From: Oscillatoriales cyanobacterium USR001
GTDB lineage: Bacteria; Cyanobacteriota; Cyanobacteriia; Cyanobacteriales; Microcoleaceae
Direction of reading: 5' to 3'
DNA length: 64,000 nucleotides
NCBI GenBank assembly: GCA_001698425.1
Contig: MBRE01000074.1
Coordinates: forward strand, 95,799-159,798
This document shows positions 24,123 to 33,105 of the stretch, piece by piece (the stretch's first letter is position 1; every line of letters starts with the position of its first letter). The position numbers and the translations under genes are program-made. Under the pieces are notes generated by a model. The model was not told where the DNA came from, did not search any database, and worked only from the letters and a program-made list of their open reading frames with translations.

Positions 24123-25607
24123 ATGTCCGAAGTAAATGGCGTAATGATGCAATATTTCCACTGGTATATTGCCCCTGATGGCAGCTTGTGGAATCAATTA
24201 ACAGAAAATGCGGAAAATCTTGCCAAAGCCGGCATCACCTCCCTGTGGCTACCCCCAGCGTACAAAGGCACAGGTGGTGGATATGATGTTGGCTACGGCG
24301 TTTACGACATCTTCGATCTTGGTGAGTTCGATCAAAAAGGCTCAATTCGGACAAAATATGGCACAAAAGATGAATATTTAACAGCCATCAAAACAGCCCA
24401 AAACCTTGGCATTCAAGTCTATGCAGATGTCGTACTCAATCATAAATTAGGTGCGGATTTGGAAGAAGAAATTGAAGCAACTCCCTTCAGTTTTGACGAT
24501 AGAAACCGTCCCGTTGGTAACTATCAAAAAATCAAAGCTTGGACGCATTTTACCTTTCCTGGTCGTGCCGGTAAATATTCCAATATGGAGTGGCATTGGT
24601 GGCACTTTGATGCCGCAGACTACAACGTTTATAACCAAGGTGAACACGCAATCTACCTTTTCAAAGGAAAAGCCTTTGATAATCAAGTCGATCTGGAGAA
24701 AGGCAATTTTGATTATCTCATGGGTTGTGACCTAGATATGGATCACTCAGAAGTCCGTGAAGAGTTAAATCGTTGGGGAAAATGGTATGTCGAGACAACT
24801 AATATTGATGGCTTTCGATTTGATGCTGTTAAACATATAAAAGGCGGATTTTTCTCAGCATGGCTTAAATATCTTCGTCAAGAAACTGGCCGAAAATTGT
24901 TTGCAGTAGGCGAATATTGGTCTGACCAAATTGAAGCATTACACTATTTTATCACCTTGACTGGTGGAGATGTCACCTTATTTGATGCCCCATTGCATTA
25001 CAATTTCAGTGAAGCTAGTAAAAGAGGACGTGACTATGATATGCGGCAGATATTTGACAACACTTTAGTTAAAGAACAACCTACTTTAGCTGTGACATTA
25101 GTTGAGAATCACGACTCTCAACCCTTACAATCTTTAGAGTCAGTTGTTGAAGCTTGGTTTAAGCCTTTAGCCTACGCATTAATATTATTGCGGCGGGAGG
25201 GATATCCTTGTATTTTCTACGCCGATTACTACGGTGCTCATTACAAAGATAAAGGTCGCGATGGCAATGAGTACGAAATTTGGTTAGATAGTCATAAGTG
25301 GATTATTGACAAGTTATTATTCGCTCGTAAGACATTTGCTTATGGCGATCAATATGACTATTTCGATCATGCTAATACGATTGGTTGGACACGAATTGGT
25401 AACGAAGAACATCCAGGAGGAATGGCAGTTGTTTTAACTAATGGTGGAGATGGAACTAAGTGGATGGAAGTCAAACAAGCTAATCGCACCTATATCGATC
25501 TTACCGAAAATATTAGCGATCCAGTTGTCACAAATAATGATGGTTGGGCTGAATTTCGCTGCAAAGGTGGCGCAGTTTCCGTGTGGATACCGCAGTCATC
25601 AAGCTAA
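24123..25607 (+). CDS. Cytoplasmic alpha-amylase (GH13_5 type)
   Basis: 494 residues without signal peptide. GH13 regions: DVVLNHK (region I), GFRFDAVKH with nucleophile Asp234, GEYW with acid/base Glu264, and VENHDSQP with Asp331 (transition-state stabiliser). The MMQYFHWY start and the B-domain insertion with HFTFPGRAGKYSNMEWHWWH are typical of the intracellular, calcium-dependent GH13 subfamily 5 shared by Bacillus-type amylases. It cuts alpha-1,4 bonds in glycogen or maltodextrins in the cytoplasm. Single gene; length normal. Confidence 0.96.
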   Translation: MSEVNGVMMQYFHWYIAPDGSLWNQLTENAENLAKAGITSLWLPPAYKGTGGGYDVGYGVYDIFDLGEFDQKGSIRTKYGTKDEYLTAIKTAQNLGIQVYADVVLNHKLGADLEEEIEATPFSFDDRNRPVGNYQKIKAWTHFTFPGRAGKYSNMEWHWWHFDAADYNVYNQGEHAIYLFKGKAFDNQVDLEKGNFDYLMGCDLDMDHSEVREELNRWGKWYVETTNIDGFRFDAVKHIKGGFFSAWLKYLRQETGRKLFAVGEYWSDQIEALHYFITLTGGDVTLFDAPLHYNFSEASKRGRDYDMRQIFDNTLVKEQPTLAVTLVENHDSQPLQSLESVVEAWFKPLAYALILLRREGYPCIFYADYYGAHYKDKGRDGNEYEIWLDSHKWIIDKLLFARKTFAYGDQYDYFDHANTIGWTRIGNEEHPGGMAVVLTNGGDGTKWMEVKQANRTYIDLTENISDPVVTNNDGWAEFRCKGGAVSVWIPQSSS

Positions 25608-25941
25608 ACACTAACTCATCCTAAATCTGCGACTATTCCCAGTTTTTTAGGAACCACAAAGACACAAAGACACAAAGATTAGCATGATTTTGTAGGGACG
25701 GGTTAGCTAAAATCTATCATAAAAAAGTGAGAGATTCAGAAAACCCGCCCCTTCAATATCATTTTAAGATTTGATATTTCTGGCAAGATTAAAGCACCAT
25801 TTGACAGAAACTTTAATTTTAATTTAATCTCAATTTAACATAGTTTAAAACATCTTAAGATAATATAGGAGGAAAAAATAACATAAGTGAATGTCTTTAA
25901 TTTGCTGTAGGATTAACACCTAATTTAAGGAAAATCAAGCT
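25608..25941. other. Intergenic region with two dispersed repeats
   Basis: ACACAAAGACACAAAGACAC-type triplet at 25652-25678 recurs inverted at 41898-41926 (GTGTCTTTGTGTCTTTGTGG), a common cyanobacterial intergenic phrase. 25693-25755 is an imperfect palindrome (TAGGGACGGGTT against AACCCGCCCCT) resembling the inner arms of the element at 18019. No ORF; a promoter for the PhnD-like operon should lie near 25850-25930 but is not clear. Confidence 0.6.
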
Positions 25942-26883
25942 ATGCAACCATATTCACAGCAACAAATCGCTTTTATGGCTCTAGTAGTACCGACATTAAT
26001 CATAATGATTACAGGGTGCAATACTAAAGCTTCTAGTAACAATAATCCTCAGCCAACTTCAAGCACTCAAGTTAGTGTTAAAAATGAGCCATCAACATTA
26101 AAGATCGCAGTTCTCGTCAATATAAATGATGCACAGAAACAAGAGCAACAACAAGCTTTAATTGAATACCTAAATAAAACTCTGAAACGACCTGTATCTA
26201 TTGAAGGAGCAAAAGACTACGATACTGCGGTTAACCTCTTAGTAGAAGAAAAGGTGCAAGTCGCCGGATTAGGGCCACTCACTTATATTGAGGCAAAACA
26301 ACGTAATTCACAAATTGAACCGATCGCGGCTCCTATCAATAAAAGTACCGGGCGACCTTGGTATAAATCAGCTATTATTATTAATTCTGCAAGTGGGATT
26401 AAAACTATTGACGATCTTAAAGGTAAGAGGCTTGGTTTTGTTAGTAAACTATCAACATCAGGCTATATGTTTCCGGTTGTTCATCTGTTAGATTTGGGAT
26501 TTAATTTTGATAGTGACTTTGCCTCCGTTCAGTTCTTTAAATCTCATCCTAACACATTAGCAGCGCTGCTAGATGGGCAAGTAGATGCCGTAGCCGTTGA
26601 GTTAGATATTTACAATCAAGCCAAAGAAACTGGCAAAATCAATGATTCTTATCAGGTAATTTGGACATCAGAACCAATTCCTCAATCTCCTATTGTGGTT
26701 TCTCAAAAACTACCACCGGAGGTGATTACTGCGTTGAAAGACGCATTTATTAGTTCCCCTATTGGGATGTTAAATTTTGGTGGTGTTCCTTCTAATGGAT
26801 ATACTATAGTCCAAGATTCAGACTACGATCGAGTCAGAGAAGTTAAAAAACAATTAAATGAAAAAATGGAGAATGCAAAATGA
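25942..26883 (+). CDS. PhnD-like phosphate/phosphonate-binding lipoprotein
   Basis: 313 residues. The N-terminus is a lipoprotein signal: hydrophobic ALVVPTLIIMITGC with lipobox ITGC (Cys28), so the protein is lipid-anchored outside the plasma membrane. The mature part is a type 2 periplasmic binding fold of the PhnD family (PF12974-like): AGLGPLTYIEAKQR, DLKGKRLGFVSKLSTSGYMF, AALLDGQVDAVAVELD. No ABC permease or ATPase is near. Instead its stop overlaps the start of a hybrid sensor kinase by four bases, so it probably serves as the ligand-binding part of a signalling system. The ligand could be phosphate, phosphonate or another oxyanion. Confidence 0.88.
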   Translation: MQPYSQQQIAFMALVVPTLIIMITGCNTKASSNNNPQPTSSTQVSVKNEPSTLKIAVLVNINDAQKQEQQQALIEYLNKTLKRPVSIEGAKDYDTAVNLLVEEKVQVAGLGPLTYIEAKQRNSQIEPIAAPINKSTGRPWYKSAIIINSASGIKTIDDLKGKRLGFVSKLSTSGYMFPVVHLLDLGFNFDSDFASVQFFKSHPNTLAALLDGQVDAVAVELDIYNQAKETGKINDSYQVIWTSEPIPQSPIVVSQKLPPEVITALKDAFISSPIGMLNFGGVPSNGYTIVQDSDYDRVREVKKQLNEKMENAK

Positions 26884-29111
26884 AAATTTGGCAAAAATTT
26901 TTGGGATCTTCTGTGGTAACGATAGGAATGATTGTGATTGTCATAGGAGCCAGTAACATCATACTAGGAAAAGCACGCGATCGGGTAGAAGAGGCTCATC
27001 AGAAAAGCATGGAATTAATTAGTAACGCTCAAACTATAGAGTCTCTCCTGGCGCACCAAATTATTATCTTAAAAGATTTGTTAGTGCTAGAAAATTCTGA
27101 AGCCAAAATAGCTGAATATGTAACGGAAAAGAAAAAATTTTTATCTGTATTAGATGAAATGAAAAAACTAAGTCCTGCAACTAAAGAATTAGATATTGTC
27201 GCTCGTCGATATCAAATATTCGATCGTTTAGCAACCGAAATTAGTCGAACGGTTATTGCCAAAAATAGTCGCCCTATAGCAGATATTAAGGAAGACTATA
27301 GAGCTATTAACGCATTTAACCGAGACATTAATTTTTACACTTATAAGATTATTGGAATTTTCCAGCAAGAACACATACTAGCAGTGAAATCTGGGGAAAA
27401 TCTTAATCAAACTGAGCAAGTTGTTAAGTGGGGAATTATTATTTTTACTTTGCTAGTTCTTAGCGGGCAGTTTTTCCTAATTCTATTACCTGCTGTGCGT
27501 TCCATTAAAAAACTTCAGGCAGGAGTCGCCAAAATTAGAGAAGGAAATTTGGACTACAGATTAGAGATTCAGACTGGTGATGAAGTCGAACAATTAGCGA
27601 TCGAGTTCAACCTTATGAGTCTTAAATTAGCAGAATCTTATCGCGATTTGGAGGTAAAAAAGAACTCGGCAAATGCGGCTAATCAAGCCAAAAGCGAATT
27701 TCTTGCGAATATGAGTCACGAACTCAGAACGCCCCTTAATGGGATTTTAGGCTATGCTCAAATTTTTAAGCAAGATCGTAGTTTAACTCCCAAACAATCT
27801 GACGGTGTGAACATTATACACCAATGTGGCTCCCACTTACTTACCCTAATTAATGACATCTTAGACCTCTCCAAAATTGAAGCGAAAAAAATGGAAATAT
27901 ATCCTAATGAATTTCATTTTCTAGCATTTCTTCAGGCTGTTGGCGAAATTTCTCGAATTAAAGCCGAACAAAAAGGTATTACATTTATTAACCAATTTGA
28001 CCCCGTACTGCCAATCAGCGTGCAAGCTGATGAAAAGCGCTTGAGACAAGTCTTAATTAATTTATTAGGAAATGCCGTCAAATTTACCGACAAAGGGAGC
28101 GTCACCTTTAAAGTAGGAGTGATTGAATCATCAACCATAGAAAGCGAAGGAAATACTTTCAATGCCCTCCAAAAAATCCGATTTCAAATCGTAGATACAG
28201 GAGTGGGAATGAGTGAAGAACAAAGAGAAAAAATCTTTACCCCCTTTGAACAAGTCGGGGAAACAAAACGCATGGCAGAAGGAACAGGATTAGGATTAGC
28301 AATTAGTGCCAAAATTGTAGAAATGATGAATTCTCAGATTCGGGTGACAAGCCAATTGGGAGGAGGTAGTCAGTTTTGGTTTGATTTAGACTTACCTTGT
28401 GCCAGTGAATTTACCTTAAAACCTAGCAGTGAATTAAAAGGAACAATAGTTGGTTTTACTGGGAATAAAAAGAAAATATTAGTAGTAGACGATCGCTGGG
28501 AAAATCGCTCAGTAATTGTCAACTTATTAACACCCGTAGGTTTTGAAGTAGTAGAAGCAGTTAATGGTGCTGAAGGATTAGAGAAAGTGAATGAATTTAA
28601 ACCTGACGCGATTATCACGGATTTAGTCATGCCAGTGATGGATGGTTTTGAGTTGTTGCGTCGCTTGCGAAATAATGAAAAGCGCCAGGAAATGAGCGTG
28701 ATAGTTTCTTCAGCGAGTGTGTTTGAAGCAGACCAATATAAGAGTTTAGATGCGGGGGCAAATGCGTTTTTACCTAAGCCAGTACAAGTCTCAGAATTGT
28801 TTGAATTATTAGAGAAACAATTAGGTGTATCTTGGATTTATGCGGAGAGAACAACGGCAGAATCTACTACTAAATTGAAGCCGAATCTATCCCAGGATGA
28901 ATATTTAGTAATTCCACCGTTGGAACAACTAGAAATTTTGCAGGATTTAGCCAAAAAGGGAAATCTAAAAGCAATTATCAAACAAGCAGAAGAGTTGAAG
29001 AATATAGATGAGCAGTGGATACCTTTTGCAGATAAAGTATGTGAAATGGCGAGAGGATTTCAGGAAAAGCAATTGCGAGCATTTTTAGCTGAGTATCAAA
29101 TTAAATGTTAG
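26880..29111 (+). CDS. Hybrid sensor histidine kinase coupled to the PhnD-like protein
   Basis: 743 residues: membrane span 9-28, external helical sensor domain (about 29-180), second span near 185-207, HAMP domain (RSIKKLQAGVAKIREGNLDY), short coiled coil, HisKA with phospho-acceptor His280 ([15 protein letters not shown]), HATPase with N box LINLLGNAVKFTD, G1 DTGVGMS and G2 GTGLGLAIS, then a receiver with Asp581 (AIITDLVMPVMDG) and a C-terminal helical region of HPt-like size (PLEQLEILQDLAKKGNLKAI) lacking an obvious HPt His. The ATG overlaps the stop of the binding-protein gene. A terminator follows. The output regulator is not encoded next door. Confidence 0.93.
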   Translation: MKIWQKFLGSSVVTIGMIVIVIGASNIILGKARDRVEEAHQKSMELISNAQTIESLLAHQIIILKDLLVLENSEAKIAEYVTEKKKFLSVLDEMKKLSPATKELDIVARRYQIFDRLATEISRTVIAKNSRPIADIKEDYRAINAFNRDINFYTYKIIGIFQQEHILAVKSGENLNQTEQVVKWGIIIFTLLVLSGQFFLILLPAVRSIKKLQAGVAKIREGNLDYRLEIQTGDEVEQLAIEFNLMSLKLAESYRDLEVKKNSANAANQAKSEFLANMSHELRTPLNGILGYAQIFKQDRSLTPKQSDGVNIIHQCGSHLLTLINDILDLSKIEAKKMEIYPNEFHFLAFLQAVGEISRIKAEQKGITFINQFDPVLPISVQADEKRLRQVLINLLGNAVKFTDKGSVTFKVGVIESSTIESEGNTFNALQKIRFQIVDTGVGMSEEQREKIFTPFEQVGETKRMAEGTGLGLAISAKIVEMMNSQIRVTSQLGGGSQFWFDLDLPCASEFTLKPSSELKGTIVGFTGNKKKILVVDDRWENRSVIVNLLTPVGFEVVEAVNGAEGLEKVNEFKPDAIITDLVMPVMDGFELLRRLRNNEKRQEMSVIVSSASVFEADQYKSLDAGANAFLPKPVQVSELFELLEKQLGVSWIYAERTTAESTTKLKPNLSQDEYLVIPPLEQLEILQDLAKKGNLKAIIKQAEELKNIDEQWIPFADKVCEMARGFQEKQLRAFLAEYQIKC

Positions 29112-29126
29112 GGGCTAAGAAATATT

Positions 29127-29155
29127 AAAGCCTCTGCTTTACTCGCAGAGGCTTT
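29127..29155 (+). terminator. Hairpin terminator after the hybrid kinase
   Basis: Perfect 11-bp stem AAAGCCTCTGC / GCAGAGGCTTT with a seven-base loop, 16 bases after the kinase stop codon. There is no long T run after it, so termination may be partial; it can also serve the convergent gene that ends at 29208. Confidence 0.7.
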
Positions 29156-29207
29156 AAGAAATTCTCAAAAAAAAGACAAATGCGCGATCGCTTTCTTAAC
29201 CTAAAAA

Positions 29208-29573
29208 TTAGCAATACTGCGCTACATCCTCACCGCACACATCCGCCAAATAGCATAAAGCCCGGAAACGTAAAGCGACAAGTTCATCATAAAGTGGATT
29301 GAGCTTGCACAGTGGGGGAATGTGAAATAGCTTACGACCAAAAAGTGAGACGGTGCGCTCAAAGGGACACTGGGATGGAATTAGCTTGCACAGCCTATGG
29401 GCTAACTCAGGACTTTTCACTTCTATACTGTCAAGCCATTGGCGTAAGGGGCGCAGAATATCGTGGGGTTGGGGCTGAGAAATTGTGGAGGTACGAACAA
29501 CGCTTTCTTGTTCAGGAATCCATACCGATATTGCAACAATTTGGTCAGATGTGGTATAGTTAGACACTTTCAT
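29208..29573 (-). CDS. Mo-dependent nitrogenase C-terminal-like protein
   Basis: 121 residues. The block LRQWLDSIEVKSPELAHRLC, KLIPSQCPFER, LFGRKLFHIPPLCKLNPLYD and ALCYLADVCGED is that of the small 'Mo-dependent nitrogenase C-terminus' family (PF06967-like), found across cyanobacteria including non-fixers. Despite its name it is not a nitrogenase subunit by itself; no nif genes are near. The conserved cysteines (Cys62, Cys69, Cys88 region) suggest metal or redox work, which is inference. It converges on the kinase operon. Confidence 0.85.
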   Translation of the reverse strand: MKVSNYTTSDQIVAISVWIPEQESVVRTSTISQPQPHDILRPLRQWLDSIEVKSPELAHRLCKLIPSQCPFERTVSLFGRKLFHIPPLCKLNPLYDELVALRFRALCYLADVCGEDVAQYC

Positions 29574-29939
29574 TTGTGTTGTTCCTTTTTTGCAACAAGG
29601 TGCAAAACCCTTTGTATTGAGTATCTACACCGTCTTGGGAATCAATACCGGATGATGTAGTATCTCCGCTAAATTAAATCGTTTTTTAAATGGTGACTTG
29701 AGTTGTAAGCTCAGGCACTCGTTATTTATCTACATTTATCTGCACCTATTAATATTTTGACGCAAATCTGGGAAAAAGTTCCATCTATAAAATCAACAAA
29801 TTTTTGATAAATTATATAAATCTCTTAAATGATTAGTTTTTGTCAATATGTAGTTTACTATACACAGCTTGCTAATCGTTTTGAGTTAAAATTTCAGGAT
29901 TTAAGTTTGAGATTTAAAAAATAGATTCGAGATTATAGC
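29574..29939. other. Intergenic region, divergent promoters
   Basis: AT-rich, between the divergent nitrogenase-like and TPR genes. No ORF or repeat of note. AAGGAAC just before 29573 may be the ribosome binding site for the minus-strand gene. I see no clear promoter pair. Confidence 0.5.
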
Positions 29940-31622
29940 ATGATATCGCCAACTTCTACCAATAATGACCAGTCAAGTCCTAAACCTTTACCGCTGTCTG
30001 CGAGTGCTTTCAGTATTTTTGCTGCGTTTCCAGAGTACAGTCAAGGTAACAGGCTCTACGCTTTAGGACGGTATGAAGTGGCGGCGTGTCACTATGCCAA
30101 AGCTGTTGAAATTAAACCGGATTGGCGTAAAGCTTGGTTAAAATTAGCTCAGGCATTCAGGAAGTTGCACCAAAATGAGAATGTGGTGGCTTGTTGCGAT
30201 CGCGCAATCGCGATTAAACCTGAAGACGATCGAGGGTGGGTGTTGCGAGGGATGGCACTGTTAAGTTTGCATCAATATCAAGCTGCTTTAGCTTGCTTCG
30301 ATCGAGCAACTCAAATTAAACCCCAAAATTATGAAGCTTGGTATCATCAAGGCCGCAGTTTGGAAGAATTGCAGCAATACCAAAGTGCGACGGCTTGTTA
30401 TAAGAAAGCGATCGAACTTAAACCTAATTTATCTGTAATTTGGTATCACCAAGGCTGCACGTTATTGCAAGGCGATCGCTATGGGGAGGCCGTTTCTGCT
30501 TTTGAGCGCGTGATTAAACTACAATCAAATCATGCTGAAGCCTGGTTTTATCGAGGTTTAGCATTGATGAATAGTCATCGTTATGGGGAAGCGGTAAGCT
30601 CATTTCAAACAGCAGTAAAATTACAACCAGAAAATTATCAAATTTGGTTTAATTTGGGAATTGCCTTAGAAAAATTACACCGCTACGCAGAAGCAGTAAA
30701 TACTTACGATCGCGTGATTCAATTACAACCAGAAGACGGCGAAGTATGGTTTAATAAAGGGATGGCACTTAAACATTTAAGATTAGATGCGGCGATCGCC
30801 ACCTTAAATCAAGCCATTAAACTTAACCCCAACTCACCTAAATTTTGGATTGGTTTCGGTCAAGTGCTATCATTAGCCAAACACTGGGAAGGCGCAATTA
30901 CTTCTTTTGATAAAGCCACTCAACTTAATCCTAATTTTCCTGAAGCTTGGCTAGGAAGAGGTTTAGCTTTAGCGGGAATGGAACATTACAAAGAAGCAAT
31001 AATCGCTTATAGTAATGCTTTACAACTAAAAGGAGATTTCTTAGAAGCTTGGAATCATCGAGGGGAAGCATTAGAAAAATTGCATCGTTATGAAGAAGCG
31101 ATCGCCTGTTTTGATAAAGTCATTTCTCTAACTTCCGAGTTAGATATTTCCTCGAAAGTTGGGTTTGCTAGAGGTGCAGCTTTAGAAAAATTAGAACGCT
31201 ATGCAGAAGCGATCGCGGCCTACGATCGAGTAATTAAACTTCAACCTGATAATTTTGAAGCCTGGTTAAAACGCGGTACAGCTTTAAATAAAATGCAGCG
31301 TTATGAAGATGCTTTAGCTGCTTTTAATCAAGGAATTGCCATCTGGCCGGATAATTATCAAGTATGGCTAGAACGGGGTAAAATCTTAGGAAAATTAGAA
31401 CTATATCAAGACGCGATCGTAGCTTTTGATAAAGTAATTCAACTCAAACCAGACAATTGCGAAGCGTGGCTAAAACGGGGAGACATTTTACAAAAATTAC
31501 AGCGATTTCAAGATGCAATTAGTTCCTATGGAGTAGCCTTAGAAATTCAACCTGATTATTACGAAGCCCTAGTAAGTAGAGAAGAATTAAAAGTCAAAGG
31601 CGCAATTACTGGCAAATGGTAA
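29940..31622 (+). CDS. TPR-repeat protein (about 14 repeats)
   Basis: 560 residues, nearly all tetratricopeptide repeats of 34 residues (for example YEVAACHYAKAVEIKPDWRK, AWLKLAQAF; later AWYHQGRSLEELQQYQSATA). The consensus A-W-x-x-x-G ... Y-x-x-A-x-x-x-F/Y-D-x-A-I-x-L-x-P is kept through the protein, with one irregular repeat at about 390 (TSELDISSKVG). No signal peptide, membrane span or enzymatic domain is seen, so it is likely a cytosolic scaffold. Partners are unknown. It converges with the carrier gene at 31643. Confidence 0.93.
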   Translation: MISPTSTNNDQSSPKPLPLSASAFSIFAAFPEYSQGNRLYALGRYEVAACHYAKAVEIKPDWRKAWLKLAQAFRKLHQNENVVACCDRAIAIKPEDDRGWVLRGMALLSLHQYQAALACFDRATQIKPQNYEAWYHQGRSLEELQQYQSATACYKKAIELKPNLSVIWYHQGCTLLQGDRYGEAVSAFERVIKLQSNHAEAWFYRGLALMNSHRYGEAVSSFQTAVKLQPENYQIWFNLGIALEKLHRYAEAVNTYDRVIQLQPEDGEVWFNKGMALKHLRLDAAIATLNQAIKLNPNSPKFWIGFGQVLSLAKHWEGAITSFDKATQLNPNFPEAWLGRGLALAGMEHYKEAIIAYSNALQLKGDFLEAWNHRGEALEKLHRYEEAIACFDKVISLTSELDISSKVGFARGAALEKLERYAEAIAAYDRVIKLQPDNFEAWLKRGTALNKMQRYEDALAAFNQGIAIWPDNYQVWLERGKILGKLELYQDAIVAFDKVIQLKPDNCEAWLKRGDILQKLQRFQDAISSYGVALEIQPDYYEALVSREELKVKGAITGKW

Positions 31623-31642
31623 TTATGATTAATAGCATCATA

Positions 31643-32692
31643 TTAAAAGCCAAATAGCCACAACCATACAGGAATAGTAAATAACACAGCACCACAACCA
31701 ATTGCTACAGTAGTTACCGCCAAATCTCTATCTAAACCGTATTTTTCCGCAAACAAAGTAGTGATAAAAGCCGGCGGCATACCCATCAGCAAAACCAACA
31801 ATAATCTAGGGGGACCAGTAACTCCAAAAAACATTAAACCAGTACCAACAACTAAAGGCGTTAACACCATTTTAATAGCTAAACAAGTCAAGCCCTGTTT
31901 GAGATTATGAAAAGAAGAAAGCTTACTTAATTGTATCCCAATCATAATTAAAAATAACGTAATTACTGTCCAAGCTCCCGTCTGCAATATCTTGTCTGCT
32001 TGGGGAGGTAACGGCAAAATTCGCACCACTAAACCAAGCCCAAAAGCCCATAATGCCGGATTTTTTAATACTGCCAAAACAGGACCTTTCCAACCTTTAA
32101 GTTTAGGTGCAGTACCGTAATAAGCTGCCAGTGCCACTCCAAATATATGAACGCCAAGAGAGATACTTAAATCGTAAAATAAAGCCCAAGCAAAGTAATC
32201 AGAGCCTACTAAGGATAAAATAATTGGAAAACCTAAAAAAGCAGTATTTCCCACCATCATTGCAAATAAAAAACTGCCTTGAGTTGGTTTACTCCAAGCA
32301 CTTTTTATAACTTGTTTAGTCTTGACAAATGTATCAACACTATTAACATTTGTGGAATTTGCTAAACCGCGAGAAATAGCTTGAAGGCGCTCATCACTGA
32401 CTCCTAAATCAATCCAAATCCAACCTAATCCTGCACCTACGAATAGAGCAGTCCACGCTATTAAGGGAGAGATTACTAGGTATCCAGAGAGGTTGGCACG
32501 ACGCATGAAAGCAATAATACTAAATGGTGCGCCGCAGAAAAATAGAAACTTTCCTAAGCTGGTAGAGGCTCCTTTGGGTAGGTAGCGACCAAGGATAAAT
32601 CCTGTCAATACCCATCCAATTAGAGTGGCATAGAGTTTTACTAGGGGATTTTCTAAACTTAGCATGGCTGATTGGATATTGAAGAGTTGCAC
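31643..32692 (-). CDS. AEC-family transporter (auxin efflux carrier-like)
   Basis: 349 residues with about ten membrane spans, in two five-helix halves (LYATLIGWVLTGFILGRYLP, SGYLVISPLIAWTALFVGAG and, in the second half, AVLKNPALWAFGLGLVVRIL, RLLLVLLMGMPPAFITTLFA). The NTAFLGFPII motif and the P-(A/P)-x-x-x-T segment in the last third are typical of AEC carriers, which export small organic anions such as malate or auxin-like compounds. The substrate here is unknown. ATG 32692 gives the usual length. Confidence 0.88.
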   Translation of the reverse strand: MQLFNIQSAMLSLENPLVKLYATLIGWVLTGFILGRYLPKGASTSLGKFLFFCGAPFSIIAFMRRANLSGYLVISPLIAWTALFVGAGLGWIWIDLGVSDERLQAISRGLANSTNVNSVDTFVKTKQVIKSAWSKPTQGSFLFAMMVGNTAFLGFPIILSLVGSDYFAWALFYDLSISLGVHIFGVALAAYYGTAPKLKGWKGPVLAVLKNPALWAFGLGLVVRILPLPPQADKILQTGAWTVITLFLIMIGIQLSKLSSFHNLKQGLTCLAIKMVLTPLVVGTGLMFFGVTGPPRLLLVLLMGMPPAFITTLFAEKYGLDRDLAVTTVAIGCGAVLFTIPVWLWLFGF

Positions 32693-32765
32693 GAATAAAA
32701 CTATATACTAGAAAAACTGCCAATTTCCTGAATTAATGTAGCATCTACTAGATATTGTATAGTAA

Positions 32766-33032
32766 AGTAGTAGGGTAGGTGGCGATTCTGCGAACAATGA
32801 GCAAAAAAAGCTAAATCTGTTAATTCATGCTAAAGTTAATGATTTTCAGGGGTTAATGGGGATAGAGATACCTTGTGTACGTCACGCGATGGAGAATTGT
32901 CAGGATGGCAATGTCGATCGAGAGGCGATCGCTAATTTGCCCGATAGCAGCGCGGTGATTATTACTACACTCAATCTTTTGCATAGACAGATGGCTTTAG
33001 TGGCGATCGCCAGCGATCGTATCTACTGGTAG
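32766..33032 (+). pseudogene. Unidentified coding remnant
   Basis: An open frame of 88 codons without a proper start follows a stop at 32763: it reads KLNLLIHAKVNDFQGLMGIE, then MENCQDGNVDREAIANLPDS, VIITTLNLLHRQMALVAIAS and DRIYW with TAG at 33030. Codon use and HIP1 content are gene-like and the C-terminus looks real, but I do not recognise the family. It ends 19 bases before the -35 box of the next operon. It may be the tail of a lost gene or a short gene starting at the internal ATG. Confidence 0.35.
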
Positions 33033-33050
33033 TCAAGTCTCTATAACTAA

Positions 33051-33080
33051 TTGACAATCTACTATCATTGCAGGTATAAT
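33051..33080 (+). promoter_or_regulatory. Near-consensus sigma70 promoter of the signalling operon
   Basis: TTGACA (33051-33056), 18-bp spacer, TATAAT (33075-33080): both hexamers are perfect. The glycosyltransferase ATG follows 26 bases later. It probably drives the whole 33106-41881 gene string. Confidence 0.85.
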
Positions 33081-33105
33081 TTAGTCACAAAAAAATCATT
33101 CCTCT

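Noticed and set aside
29208..29573. Nitrogenase structural gene
   Set aside because: Only the small C-terminal-like family is present; no NifD/K/H motifs or nif neighbours.
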